Notes under the pieces: model-generated
The model's database searches: none
What the model saw: only the letters and a program-made list of their open reading frames with translations
What the model was told of the DNA's origin: nothing
In this document: piece after piece, positions 8,695-16,321 of the stretch
How the letters are laid out: the number at the start of each line of letters is the position of its first letter
Position numbering within the stretch: the stretch's first letter is position 1
Position numbers and translations under genes: made by a program
Source: Treponema succinifaciens DSM 2489
GTDB lineage: Bacteria > Spirochaetota > Spirochaetia > Treponematales > Treponemataceae
Assembly: GCF_000195275.1 (NCBI RefSeq)
Contig: NC_015385.1
Location: 2,667,854-2,731,853 of the forward strand
Reading direction: 5' to 3'
DNA length: 64,000 nt

Positions 8695-9126
8695 CTAAAA
8701 ATTATTCTGTGAATAAAAACCTTGCCTAGTTAATTCAAAAGGGCATACAGAATTAGGAGCAGTCATTTTATAGTCATAATAATCATGGTTATAATCATGG
8801 TTATAATCATAATATGGATACGATTTAATTGTAAAATCGAACTCAAATCCTGGGCATTTTGCTTTTATTTTTCCATCTTTGGTAGTGTCGCCAGTGTATG
8901 TTCCTGATAAATGTTCATAAGTTATGCCACTAACAGAATGTGTTGATTTAAATGTGTTATCATCATAGAAATAAAAATCATATCGATTAGAACTTTCATA
9001 TGAAGACCAAGTTGTTACAACGCTTGGATCGTCATCGTCGTCGTCGTCATCAGACTTGCAGCCCGCAAATGCAACCGCAAGGACCATAGCTGCCAATACA
9101 GCTGAAATTTTAGCAAACTTTCTCAT
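8695..9126 (-). CDS. Small poly-aspartate lipoprotein, function unknown
   Basis: A 143-aa predicted lipoprotein: MRKFAKISAVLAAMVLAVAF then AGC lipobox, with lipid attachment at Cys22 or so. It then has eight consecutive Asp residues encoded by a GAC/GAT repeat, a small beta-rich domain (DFYFYDDNTFKSTHSVSG) and a tandem DYNHDYNHDY segment encoded by a 15-bp direct repeat. The start is the ATG at 9126, preceded by AAGGAG, not the in-frame codon at 9174. No function is recognised; the domain resembles small treponemal lipoproteins with lipocalin-like strands. Its promoter contains a ten-G run, so expression may be phase-variable. Confidence 0.75.
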   Translation of the reverse strand: MRKFAKISAVLAAMVLAVAFAGCKSDDDDDDDDPSVVTTWSSYESSNRYDFYFYDDNTFKSTHSVSGITYEHLSGTYTGDTTKDGKIKAKCPGFEFDFTIKSYPYYDYNHDYNHDYYDYKMTAPNSVCPFELTRQGFYSQNNF

Positions 9127-9179
9127 AAGTTCACTCCTTAAAATAAATAGATTCCGCTGAAAAAAATTCAGCAACGCCT

Positions 9180-9207
9180 ATTGTACCCCCCCCCCGGGAT
9201 TTGTCAA
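9180..9207 (-). promoter_or_regulatory. Promoter with poly-G tract in the spacer (candidate phase-variable promoter)
   Basis: On the minus strand a perfect -35 TTGACA (9207-9202) and a -10 TACAAT (9185-9180) are separated by 16 bp made of AATCCC and ten consecutive G (9195-9186). The predicted leader is about 47 nt and carries AAGGAG before the ATG at 9126. Gain or loss of one G would change the spacer to 17 or 15 bp. Confidence 0.75.
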
Positions 9208-9362
9208 GTGCTTTGCGGAATTTTTATGCATTTTTTTTCAGATAAATTTTTTTGCTATTCCGTGCCCCTACCCTGTGTCATTTCATGCACAGCCCCTTTG
9301 TCATTCCCATACACAGACAATCTCCCCCATTAAAAACAAAACTCTGCATTTTACCCTATCAA

Positions 9363-9391
9363 TTGCAACAATCCACGCAATAAAGTAAAAT
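9363..9391 (+). promoter_or_regulatory. Predicted promoter of the UPF0210 gene
   Basis: TTGCAA (9363-9368), 17-bp spacer, TAAAAT (9386-9391), then a short leader of about 20 nt containing GAGGAA before the ATG at 9421. The rest of the gap 9208-9362 holds only a degenerate TGTCATTCCCA repeat word. Confidence 0.5.
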
Positions 9392-9420
9392 GAACTTCAA
9401 CTTAGAACTTTGAGGAATTT

Positions 9421-10782
9421 ATGATTTTTTCACCTGTAGAAATCGAAGAAACAGTAAATATGTTCATGCGTCAAAAACTCGATGTGCGATGCATAACAAT
9501 GGGAATATCACTTTTAGACTGCGCGGATTCAGATGCAAAAAAAGCAAATCAAAAAATCTATGACAAAATAATGCGCTACGCTGGAAACCTTGTGCGTGTA
9601 GGCCAGGACATAGAAAAAGAATTCGGAGTTCCAATCATCAACAAAAGAATTTCTGTAACTCCAATCGCCTTGGTCGCAGGAGCAAGCGGAGAAAAATCCT
9701 ACGTTGAATATTGCCGCACGCTCGACAAATGCGCAAAGGAACTCGGCGTAAATTTCATTGGCGGATTCAGCGCGCTTGTTCAAAAAGGAATCACACCGGC
9801 AGACAGAATTTTAATTGATTCAATTCCAGAAGCCCTTGCCACAACAAATTTTGTCTGCTCAAGCGTAAACGTGGGAACAACAAAAAACGGAATCAACATG
9901 GATGCTGTAAAGCTCATGGGAGAAACAATAAAGAAAACCGCTGAAGTTTCCCGTAACTGCGAAATCAACGGCTGCGCAAAGCTTGTAGTCTTTACAAATG
10001 CGCCGGAAGACAATCCGTTTATGGCGGGAGCTTTCCACGGACCGGGAGAAGGAGACGCGGTAATCAACGTTGGAGTTTCAGGACCTGGAGTTATTCTTGC
10101 CGCCGCCCGTGAATACAAAGGCCGCCCGATCAATGAGCTTGCAGACGGAATCAAAAAAATGGCATTCAAGATTACACGCATGGGACAAATGGTCGGAACA
10201 GAAGCCGCAAAACGTCTTGGTGTAAACTTCGGAATCCTAGACCTTTCACTTGCTCCTACACCGGAAGTCGGAGACAGTGTTGCCCGCATTCTTGAAGAAA
10301 TCGGACTTGAAGGAGCAGGAGCACCGGGAACAACAGCAGCCCTTGCAATGCTTACCGACATGGTAAAAAAAGGCGGCGTAATGGCTTCAACAAACGTAGG
10401 CGGATTAAGCGGCGCATTTATTCCTGTAAGTGAAGACGAAGGCATGATTAACGCCGTAAAACAGCATTCCATTACTCTTGAAAAACTCGAAGCTATGACT
10501 TGCGTCTGTTCTGTAGGACTTGACATGATTGCAATTCCGGGCGACACGCCTGCAACAACAATCAGCGGAATCATGGCAGACGAAATGGCTATTGGAATGG
10601 TAAATAACAAGACAACAGCCGTGCGCCTTATTCCGGCTCCAGGAAAAAAAGCAGGTGAATGGGTTGAATTCGGAGGACTTTTGGGAGGCTGTCCAGTAAT
10701 CGATGTAAACAAATTCGGCTGCGCAGACTTTATAAACCGCGGCGGAAGAATCCCAGCACCAATTCACAGCTTCAGAAACTAA
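9421..10782 (+). CDS. UPF0210 / PFL family protein
   Basis: A 453-aa cytoplasmic protein of the DUF711 (UPF0210, PFL) family: start [15 protein letters not shown], motif [11 protein letters not shown], the repeated glycine-rich blocks [21 protein letters not shown] and [24 protein letters not shown], and an ending with [12 protein letters not shown]. The family shows resemblance to pyruvate-formate-lyase-like folds but lacks the glycyl-radical motif, and its reaction is unknown. Length is typical (about 450 aa). GAGGAA precedes the ATG. It is monocistronic, followed by a small hairpin and a REP-like repeat. Confidence 0.88.
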   Translation: MIFSPVEIEETVNMFMRQKLDVRCITMGISLLDCADSDAKKANQKIYDKIMRYAGNLVRVGQDIEKEFGVPIINKRISVTPIALVAGASGEKSYVEYCRTLDKCAKELGVNFIGGFSALVQKGITPADRILIDSIPEALATTNFVCSSVNVGTTKNGINMDAVKLMGETIKKTAEVSRNCEINGCAKLVVFTNAPEDNPFMAGAFHGPGEGDAVINVGVSGPGVILAAAREYKGRPINELADGIKKMAFKITRMGQMVGTEAAKRLGVNFGILDLSLAPTPEVGDSVARILEEIGLEGAGAPGTTAALAMLTDMVKKGGVMASTNVGGLSGAFIPVSEDEGMINAVKQHSITLEKLEAMTCVCSVGLDMIAIPGDTPATTISGIMADEMAIGMVNNKTTAVRLIPAPGKKAGEWVEFGGLLGGCPVIDVNKFGCADFINRGGRIPAPIHSFRN

Positions 10783-10828
10783 AAACACATATCCTCTGTC
10801 ATGGGGATGTCCCATAAGTATCTTTTTT

Positions 10829-10923
10829 GTCATTTTCGGGCTTGACCCGAAAATCTAAATGCATATATTGCAATCATTTAGAGATTGTTATGCAAACATC
10901 GCAGTATCAAGTACGACAATGAC
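10829..10923. repeat. REP-like intergenic palindrome (GTCATT...AATGAC)
   Basis: A 95-bp element opens GTCATTTTCGGGCTTGACCC and closes with the inverted word AATGAC. It has an internal hairpin formed by AATCTAAATG and CATTTAGAGATT. A similar element lies at 27311-27381 and shorter degenerate relatives occur in other gaps. Confidence 0.55.
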
Positions 10924-10969
10924 ATTTAGAACTTATTAGCCCCCATCTCTTTTCAGCTTTACACAGCAA

Positions 10970-10999
10970 TAGACTTTTAAAACTAGCTCATGGTATAAT
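10970..10999 (+). promoter_or_regulatory. Predicted pyrF promoter, leaderless
   Basis: A perfect -10 TATAAT (10994-10999) lies six bases (CAGCGT) upstream of the pyrF ATG; the best -35 is TAGACT at 18-bp spacing. No Shine-Dalgarno is present. Confidence 0.55.
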
Positions 11000-11005
11000 C
11001 AGCGT

Positions 11006-11914
11006 ATGAAACACAATATGCAAATTTTACAAGAGCTAGCCGCAAAAAACGGACCTCTTTGCGTTGGGCTAGACACAGATCCGTCTTATATTCCGCAGAA
11101 TTTAGTTGAAAAGTTTTCTCCAGCACAAGCTGTTCTTGAATACAATAAGCTTTTAATAAAAAAAATCACAGAGGACAAAAGTGCCTGCTGCTTTAAAGTC
11201 CAGATTGCTTACTATGAGGCAATGGGAATTGAAGGACTTAAAGTTTATGCGCAAACTTTAAAAGCTGTAAAAGATTCCGGGCTAATCTGCATTTCCGATA
11301 TAAAAAGAGGAGACATTGCAGCCACAGCAAGCGCGTATGCAAAAGCTCATTTTTCAGGTGATTTTGAATCAGATATAATCACAATAAATCCTTACATGGG
11401 ATTCGACACATTAAAGCCTTTTACAGAATTCTGCGCTTCCAAAGGAAAAGGAGTTTTCGTTCTGCTTAGAACAAGCAATCCGGGAATGACAGACATTGAA
11501 CAGAAAGAATTGAAAACGGGTGGCCGTGTGCTCGATGAAGTCGGAAAAGAACTGGAGCGTCTCAGCAATCAGATGAAGGAAACTTTCCCGGAGCAAACCT
11601 GCAGCCCCATTGGAGCAGTTGTAGGCTGCACAGAAGAAAGCGACGCAAATTATCTTAGACAAACCTATAAAGATATTTTCTTTTTGATTCCAGGATACGG
11701 CGCACAAGGTGGAGCCGCAAGCATTTGCACAGCCCTGTTAAAAAATGCAGGTGGAACAGTAAATTCTTCCCGCGGAATTCTATGCGCTTGGAAAAAAGAT
11801 TCAGACTGCATAAAAAAACAGCAAGACGGAAAACTTCTTTCATTTGATGACATAGTAGAAGCCGCCGCAAAAGCCGCCATAGCTTCAAAGAATGAATTAA
11901 CTAACATCCGGTAA
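11006..11914 (+). CDS. pyrF: Orotidine 5'-phosphate decarboxylase
   Basis: A 302-aa enzyme of the longer type-2 PyrF group. It decarboxylates OMP to UMP, the last step of pyrimidine synthesis. Visible motifs are the start LCVGLDTDP, the catalytic block ISDIKRGDIAATA with the Lys-x-x-Asp pair, FITINPYMGFDTLKPF, VVGCTEE and the phosphate loop PGYGAQGG. It is followed 50 bp later by the pyrK-pyrD fusion, so late pyrimidine genes are clustered. The start at 11006 is supported by a TATAAT located 6 nt upstream; no ribosome site is visible, so translation is expected from a leaderless mRNA. Confidence 0.95.
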   Translation: MKHNMQILQELAAKNGPLCVGLDTDPSYIPQNLVEKFSPAQAVLEYNKLLIKKITEDKSACCFKVQIAYYEAMGIEGLKVYAQTLKAVKDSGLICISDIKRGDIAATASAYAKAHFSGDFESDIITINPYMGFDTLKPFTEFCASKGKGVFVLLRTSNPGMTDIEQKELKTGGRVLDEVGKELERLSNQMKETFPEQTCSPIGAVVGCTEESDANYLRQTYKDIFFLIPGYGAQGGAASICTALLKNAGGTVNSSRGILCAWKKDSDCIKKQQDGKLLSFDDIVEAAAKAAIASKNELTNIR

Positions 11915-11964
11915 TATTAACAAATATAAAAACTAACGGTCATTAATAAAATAAGGAACTTTTT

Positions 11965-13740
11965 ATGGATAAGCCAGAAATTGACAAAGACGGAAATGGG
12001 ATTCTTTTTTCAGGAAATGCAAAAGTTACAGAATGCAAGGAAATTCACAGCAATGTATTTCTTTTAGAAACAGAACTTGAACTAGAACGGAAAACCCAAG
12101 TTTCACCTTTGCCAGGTCAGTTTTATCTTGTAAAAAGCACAAGAAGCAATGTTCAGTTTGGACGTCCAATAAGTGTTTATCATGCCGACCGGAAATCTGA
12201 TACCATTTTAAGGGTACAGTTTTTAATCCTGCAAAAAGGTGAAGGTACAGCTGAGCTTTGCCACCTTTTAAAAAATGACTTAGTAGAACTATCTGGCCCC
12301 TTAGGTAACAGTTTTAAAAAAACAGAAGGAAAACTTTGTATTTGCGGCGGCGGAATTGGAGTTGCCCCAGTTGCAAATTTTGCTTCATCACTTCCGCCAA
12401 AAAGCTATGACTTCTACGCAAGCTTTAAAAGCGGATCTTATGGTCTAGAAAAAGTAGAACCAGAAAAACTCATAATAACAACTGACGATGGCTCTGTTGG
12501 AATACATGGAATGGTAACAGCTGCGCTTACATCTGACATCATAAAAAAAGAAGGGTACAGCGCAATATACGCCTGCGGTCCCACGCCAATGCTAGCCTAT
12601 ATACAAAAAATCGCAAAAGAAGCAGATGTAAAATGCTTTTTAAGCATAGAAAAAAAGATGCTTTGCGGAGCCGGAGCTTGCCTTGGATGCACAGTACGCA
12701 CAAAAGAAGGAAACCGCAGAGTATGCAAGGACGGTCCTGTTTTTAACGCTGAAATTCTAGAATTTGAAAAGCCGGAATTTGCAAAAAGAAATCCATTGCC
12801 ACTAGGCATAGAGCCAGATTTAAGTGTTGAAATTGCAGGAATAAAATTTAAAAACCCTGTAATCGCGGCAAGCGGAACATTCGGCTTTGGGCAAAACTAC
12901 CGCGGATTTTTCGATGTTTCCAGGCTAGGTGGAATAAGCTCAAAAGGCCTTACACTAGCTCCAAAGGGAGGAAATTCCGGTGAGCGCGTTATCGAAGTTT
13001 CATCTGGCGACATAAATTCAATAGGTCTTGAAAATCCTGGAGTTCCTCACTTTATTCAAAACGAGCTTCCAGAAATGCTAAAGCTAGACACTGTTTCAAT
13101 TGCGAACCTTGCAGGACACGACCTAGATTCCTATATAAAAGGCGCAGAGCTTTTGGACAAAACTCCAGTTCCGGCAATCGAGCTGAACATAAGCTGTCCA
13201 AATGTAAAGGCAGGCGGAATGGCTTGGGGAATAAATCCAGAAGCCGCGTTCACCTGTGTCAGCGCAGTTAGAAAAGCGACATCAAAGCCTTTAATTGTAA
13301 AGCTGTCCCCTAACGCACCGGACTTGGTTTCTGTAGCCCTTGCCTGCATAAAAGCCGGAGCAAACGCATTAAGCCTGATTAACACGATTCAAGCAGTTGC
13401 AATCGACATTGAAAGCGGACGTCCTGTATTCGACAATATAAAAGCCGGACTTTGCGGACCTGCCGTAAAACCAATTGCGCTCCGCATGGTCTATGACGTT
13501 GTAAAAGCCGTAAATTCACTTCCGAAGGAACAGCAAATTCCTGTAATCGGTCTGGGAGGAATTTCAAAATGGCAAGACGCAGTAGAATTTATAATGGCTG
13601 GAGCTAGTGCAATTCAGGTTGGAACTGCAACATTTTCAAATCCAAAGACAATGATAGAAATCATCGAAGGCCTAAAAAAATTTATGCAATCCCACGGATA
13701 CAAGAAAATTGAAGATTTCCGCGGAATAGCACAAGTATAA
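11965..13740 (+). CDS. pyrKD: Fused dihydroorotate dehydrogenase: electron-transfer subunit PyrK + catalytic subunit PyrD
   Basis: A 591-aa fusion. Residues about 15-270 are PyrK: FAD-binding FGRPISVY, NAD-binding CICGGGIGVAPVANFA and ACGPTPMLAYI, and the [2Fe-2S] ligands Cys234, Cys239, Cys242 and Cys254. Residues about 283-590 are class 1B PyrD with FMN-binding GTFGFGQNY, the catalytic-base cysteine in ELNISCPN (Cys411), and IGLGGISKWQDA. In Firmicutes the two are separate subunits of a heterotetramer that oxidises dihydroorotate with NAD+. The fusion would fix a 1:1 ratio. An AAGGA precedes the ATG. It follows pyrF and converges with the small gene at 13745. Confidence 0.93.
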   Translation: MDKPEIDKDGNGILFSGNAKVTECKEIHSNVFLLETELELERKTQVSPLPGQFYLVKSTRSNVQFGRPISVYHADRKSDTILRVQFLILQKGEGTAELCHLLKNDLVELSGPLGNSFKKTEGKLCICGGGIGVAPVANFASSLPPKSYDFYASFKSGSYGLEKVEPEKLIITTDDGSVGIHGMVTAALTSDIIKKEGYSAIYACGPTPMLAYIQKIAKEADVKCFLSIEKKMLCGAGACLGCTVRTKEGNRRVCKDGPVFNAEILEFEKPEFAKRNPLPLGIEPDLSVEIAGIKFKNPVIAASGTFGFGQNYRGFFDVSRLGGISSKGLTLAPKGGNSGERVIEVSSGDINSIGLENPGVPHFIQNELPEMLKLDTVSIANLAGHDLDSYIKGAELLDKTPVPAIELNISCPNVKAGGMAWGINPEAAFTCVSAVRKATSKPLIVKLSPNAPDLVSVALACIKAGANALSLINTIQAVAIDIESGRPVFDNIKAGLCGPAVKPIALRMVYDVVKAVNSLPKEQQIPVIGLGGISKWQDAVEFIMAGASAIQVGTATFSNPKTMIEIIEGLKKFMQSHGYKKIEDFRGIAQV

Positions 13741-13744
13741 AATT

Positions 13745-14113
13745 CTATTTACGCCATTTTTCATCTTCTTCCTCTTCTTTTACAGAATCTGGAAGAACTG
13801 TTTTTCTTGCGGCAACTGTATTTTCAGAAGAATCTTTTGTTTTTTTTGGTGAACCGCCGAATTTTTCATCAAGTGAATATTTTTTTACAAATTTTGTCGT
13901 GATTTTTGAATACAAAAAAAAGCTTAATACAAGTCCGATTGTAAAGCTTCCAAACAGCGCGTTTCCGTATGCTTCAAAACTAGCCGCATGAAAAACAAAT
14001 TTCAAGAAGACAAGGCAAATTCCAAAAAGCGAGCCAATTATCAGCGCAGTAAAAAGAATGTTTACAATGCTTGAAATCAATATATATAGAAGATAAAAAA
14101 CTTTTTTGTTCAT
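13745..14113 (-). CDS. Small membrane protein downstream of lspA, unknown
   Basis: A 122-aa protein with two hydrophobic segments (about residues 6-40 and 52-72) and a charged, lysine/glutamate-rich C-terminal tail ending KEEEEDEKWRK. I do not recognise a family. Its ATG lies 3 nt after the lspA stop, so the two are probably translated together; this suggests a role in the envelope or lipoprotein maturation, but that is inference. The C-terminal tail would be cytoplasmic by the positive-inside rule, given the lysines that follow segment 2. Confidence 0.65.
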   Translation of the reverse strand: MNKKVFYLLYILISSIVNILFTALIIGSLFGICLVFLKFVFHAASFEAYGNALFGSFTIGLVLSFFLYSKITTKFVKKYSLDEKFGGSPKKTKDSSENTVAARKTVLPDSVKEEEEDEKWRK

Positions 14114-14116
14114 AAT

Positions 14117-14662
14117 CTATTCCTTTTTATTGTTCTTGCGGTCTGATTTTACTTGAAACACAAATGTTATTACAAAAATAATTCCGCAGACAACAACCGC
14201 AGCGTCTGCAAAATTGAATGTCGGCCAACGTTCCATTCCGAAAAGTCCAAAGAAATAGCAGTCAACAAAATCAACAACTCCTTCCGGACGGAAAAATCGG
14301 TCAATTAAATTTCCAATGCCGCCGCCAAGAATTCCGCAGACAGCCCACCGCTGAAGCTTTGTAAATTCATTGTTTCTAAAATAGATCACGTAAACCGCGA
14401 TAATCACAAAAAGCGGAAGCAATGCAAAAAGAATTCCCCTAAGTCCATCGGAAAGCCCAGAGCCCATGCTGAACGCAATTGCATTGTTGCGGACATGAAT
14501 CAAGCGCAGATATTTTCCAAAAATTTCAATTACGGCATCATCAGCAAAAACTGTAAGACGCGGAATAAATTTCACAACAAGGCACTTTGTAATCTGATCA
14601 AGAAGAATCACCGCAAAAGAAAGTGTAAGCGGCAAAAGTTTATTTTTTGTGTTCTGGTTCAT
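14117..14662 (-). CDS. lspA: Lipoprotein signal peptidase (SPase II)
   Basis: A polytopic membrane aspartyl protease that cuts signal peptides of prolipoproteins. Four membrane segments are visible together with the family blocks LDQITKCLVV, the HVRNNAIAFSMG region, and both catalytic aspartates in GIGNLIDRFF and FNFADAAVV. I choose the ATG at 14662 (MNQNTKNK, 181 aa): a TATAAT ends 6 nt before it and would lie inside the longer frame that starts at 14689. This enzyme would process the several lipoproteins in this window. It is divergent from yfcE. Confidence 0.94.
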   Translation of the reverse strand: MNQNTKNKLLPLTLSFAVILLDQITKCLVVKFIPRLTVFADDAVIEIFGKYLRLIHVRNNAIAFSMGSGLSDGLRGILFALLPLFVIIAVYVIYFRNNEFTKLQRWAVCGILGGGIGNLIDRFFRPEGVVDFVDCYFFGLFGMERWPTFNFADAAVVVCGIIFVITFVFQVKSDRKNNKKE

Positions 14663-14668
14663 AAAATA

Positions 14669-14698
14669 ATTATAGTACAAAAACACCAAGCTTTACAA
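14669..14698 (-). promoter_or_regulatory. Predicted lspA promoter, leaderless
   Basis: TTGTAA (14698-14693), 18-bp spacer, TATAAT (14674-14669), six bases, ATG at 14662. It lies back to back with the yfcE promoter in an 86-bp divergent gap. Confidence 0.6.
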
Positions 14699-14713
14699 CA
14701 ATTCAAAATGCAC

Positions 14714-14742
14714 TTGAAGGTAATTCGCATTTTCTCTATTAT
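14714..14742 (+). promoter_or_regulatory. Predicted yfcE promoter, leaderless
   Basis: TTGAAG (14714-14719), 17-bp spacer, TATTAT (14737-14742), six bases, ATG at 14749. No Shine-Dalgarno sequence is present. Confidence 0.6.
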
Positions 14743-14748
14743 TTTTGC

Positions 14749-15306
14749 ATGAAATGGCTTATTGCTTCTGATATACATGGCTCATCTTTTTATTGCAAAA
14801 AACTTCTTGAAAAGTTTAATGAAGAAAAAGCGGACAGACTTTTGCTTTTAGGCGACATTCTTTATCATGGTCCAAGAAATGACTTGCCGAAAGAATACAA
14901 CCCGAAAATTGTAACTGCGCTTTTAAATGAATATTCAGAAAAAATCAGTTGTGTAAGAGGAAACTGCGATTCCGAAGTAGACCAAATGGTTTTGAATTTT
15001 CCGATTATGGCGGAATATGCGATTCTCGATGTTGGAAGCAGACTTATTTTTGCAACCCACGGACACATTTTTAATGAGGTCAATCCTTTAAAAATGCCAA
15101 GCGGAAGCGTTTTGATCTGCGGACATTTCCATGTGCCGAAAATTCTTAAGCACGAAAATTATCTGTACCTAAATACAGGGTCAGTTTCTCTACCAAAGGA
15201 AAATTCCTGGCACAGTTATATACTTTTTGATGGGGACAGATTCTACTGGAAAGACCTAAAAAACGATGAAGAAAAACTTAGTATCCGCCTATCATCTGAG
15301 TATTGA
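14749..15306 (+). CDS. yfcE: YfcE-type metallophosphodiesterase
   Basis: A 185-aa calcineurin-like phosphoesterase. The metal-binding motifs are all present: SDIHG at the N-terminus, LGDILYHGPRN, the GNCDSEVD block, THGH and GHFHVP. YfcE/MJ0936 family enzymes hydrolyse phosphodiesters in vitro and need Mn2+; the natural substrate is not known. Length matches the family. The 3' end overlaps the convergent membrane-protein gene by 29 nt. Expression is predicted from a leaderless promoter shared back to back with lspA. Confidence 0.88.
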   Translation: MKWLIASDIHGSSFYCKKLLEKFNEEKADRLLLLGDILYHGPRNDLPKEYNPKIVTALLNEYSEKISCVRGNCDSEVDQMVLNFPIMAEYAILDVGSRLIFATHGHIFNEVNPLKMPSGSVLICGHFHVPKILKHENYLYLNTGSVSLPKENSWHSYILFDGDRFYWKDLKNDEEKLSIRLSSEY

Positions 15307-16321
15307 TAAAATCTGTCAGAACTGTACCCAAATGATTTGACATATAGCCGCTTCTGTCTGGCTGTACCCCAAGAACTGCACCCAAAACTGGCTCTGTATT
15401 TTCAACAGGACCAAAGCCTTTTGTAGTGTAATCATCTATATAAGCCAAATCAAAGCTACCGAATATTTTTACAAAACTCTTTTGGCTTACATACTGCATT
15501 GAGCCAGACAAATCTCCATCTGTAATCAAGAAAATTACATCTTTTTCTGTAGGCTTGCACAATGAAAGCAAAATCCAAAACTTTTCGTTTATAAAATCCG
15601 AATTTTTTTGAACCTGCTCATATTTATCAGGATTAAAAATCTTTTGCCATATTGCCGAAAACCGCTTTATCCATTTTAAATCTGCACCCTTTTTTGAGGC
15701 CAGATTAATTTCCTTGTAAAAATCCAAAGAATAGACAGAAAATCCATTGTATGCAAGCTTGCAGAAAAATGACTTGTAAATTTCAGAATTTGCTGTTTCT
15801 GGCGGCGCAAACAAAACAATTTTTCTTCCTGCAGGACTTTCTATTTCCGGCTCAAAATTATAAAGCTTTATAGAAGGAACTGTAAAGGGCTCTTTTAGCT
15901 CAGAAAATCCTTTTTGAAAACTTCCTGAATACAAAACCGTGTTTTGCTTTACAGGCAGGCGATTTTTTTTAGGATTCATAGGACGGAAATAAATAACTAC
16001 AAAAATCATCAGTGCGACAAAAATAGCATTCAGCGAGCAAATCAAAATAAGTTTTAACTCATACGAATCCAGAATAACATCAGAAAACATCCTTAAAACG
16101 GAGCGGACATTCCAAATAGCAGACAAAAATGCAAGCACAAAAATCAGAAAATTTTCAACAGAAAGTGTAAAAACAAAAATGTTTACAATTGCAATAAAAA
16201 GCCCCGCAAAAGGCGCAATCGACAGCGAATCTTTTTTTGAATGATTTACAAAAACAAATCTGGCGTTTCCTATAAAAAGCAGGGCAAGAACAAGCAAGTC
16301 TGCCAAAGTCTGGTTTGTCAT
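15278..16321 (-). CDS. Membrane protein with C-terminal soluble domain, unknown
   Basis: A 347-aa protein with four hydrophobic segments in the first ~135 residues and a soluble C-terminal domain. That domain begins RKIVLFAPPETANSEIYKSFF and continues NGFSVYSLDFYKE, which is reminiscent of an alpha/beta-hydrolase N-terminal half, but no GxSxG nucleophile elbow is visible, so no activity is assigned. The start is the ATG at 16321 (MTNQTLADL), which overlaps the stop of the glycosyltransferase by ATGA; the frame upstream of it lies inside that gene. Co-translation suggests a link to glycoconjugate synthesis, as inference. Confidence 0.7.
   Translation of the reverse strand: MTNQTLADLLVLALLFIGNARFVFVNHSKKDSLSIAPFAGLFIAIVNIFVFTLSVENFLIFVLAFLSAIWNVRSVLRMFSDVILDSYELKLILICSLNAIFVALMIFVVIYFRPMNPKKNRLPVKQNTVLYSGSFQKGFSELKEPFTVPSIKLYNFEPEIESPAGRKIVLFAPPETANSEIYKSFFCKLAYNGFSVYSLDFYKEINLASKKGADLKWIKRFSAIWQKIFNPDKYEQVQKNSDFINEKFWILLSLCKPTEKDVIFLITDGDLSGSMQYVSQKSFVKIFGSFDLAYIDDYTTKGFGPVENTEPVLGAVLGVQPDRSGYMSNHLGTVLTDFINTQMIGGY

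Noticed and set aside
8805..8850. The CATGGTTATAATCATGGTTATAATCAT-type repeat as a CRISPR array or iteron set
   Set aside because: It is only a two-copy 15-bp tandem repeat inside a coding sequence without spacers; no CRISPR array or cas gene is present in the window.
9780..10712. A 310-codon antisense frame over the UPF0210 gene
   Set aside because: It is rich in Ser/Pro/Ala as expected from the complement of Gly/Ala-rich coding sequence, and the sense protein is a recognised family.
14663..14689. A longer LspA starting MVFLYYNYF
   Set aside because: The extra codons overlap a perfect TATAAT and lack a ribosome site; the shorter start matches the family.
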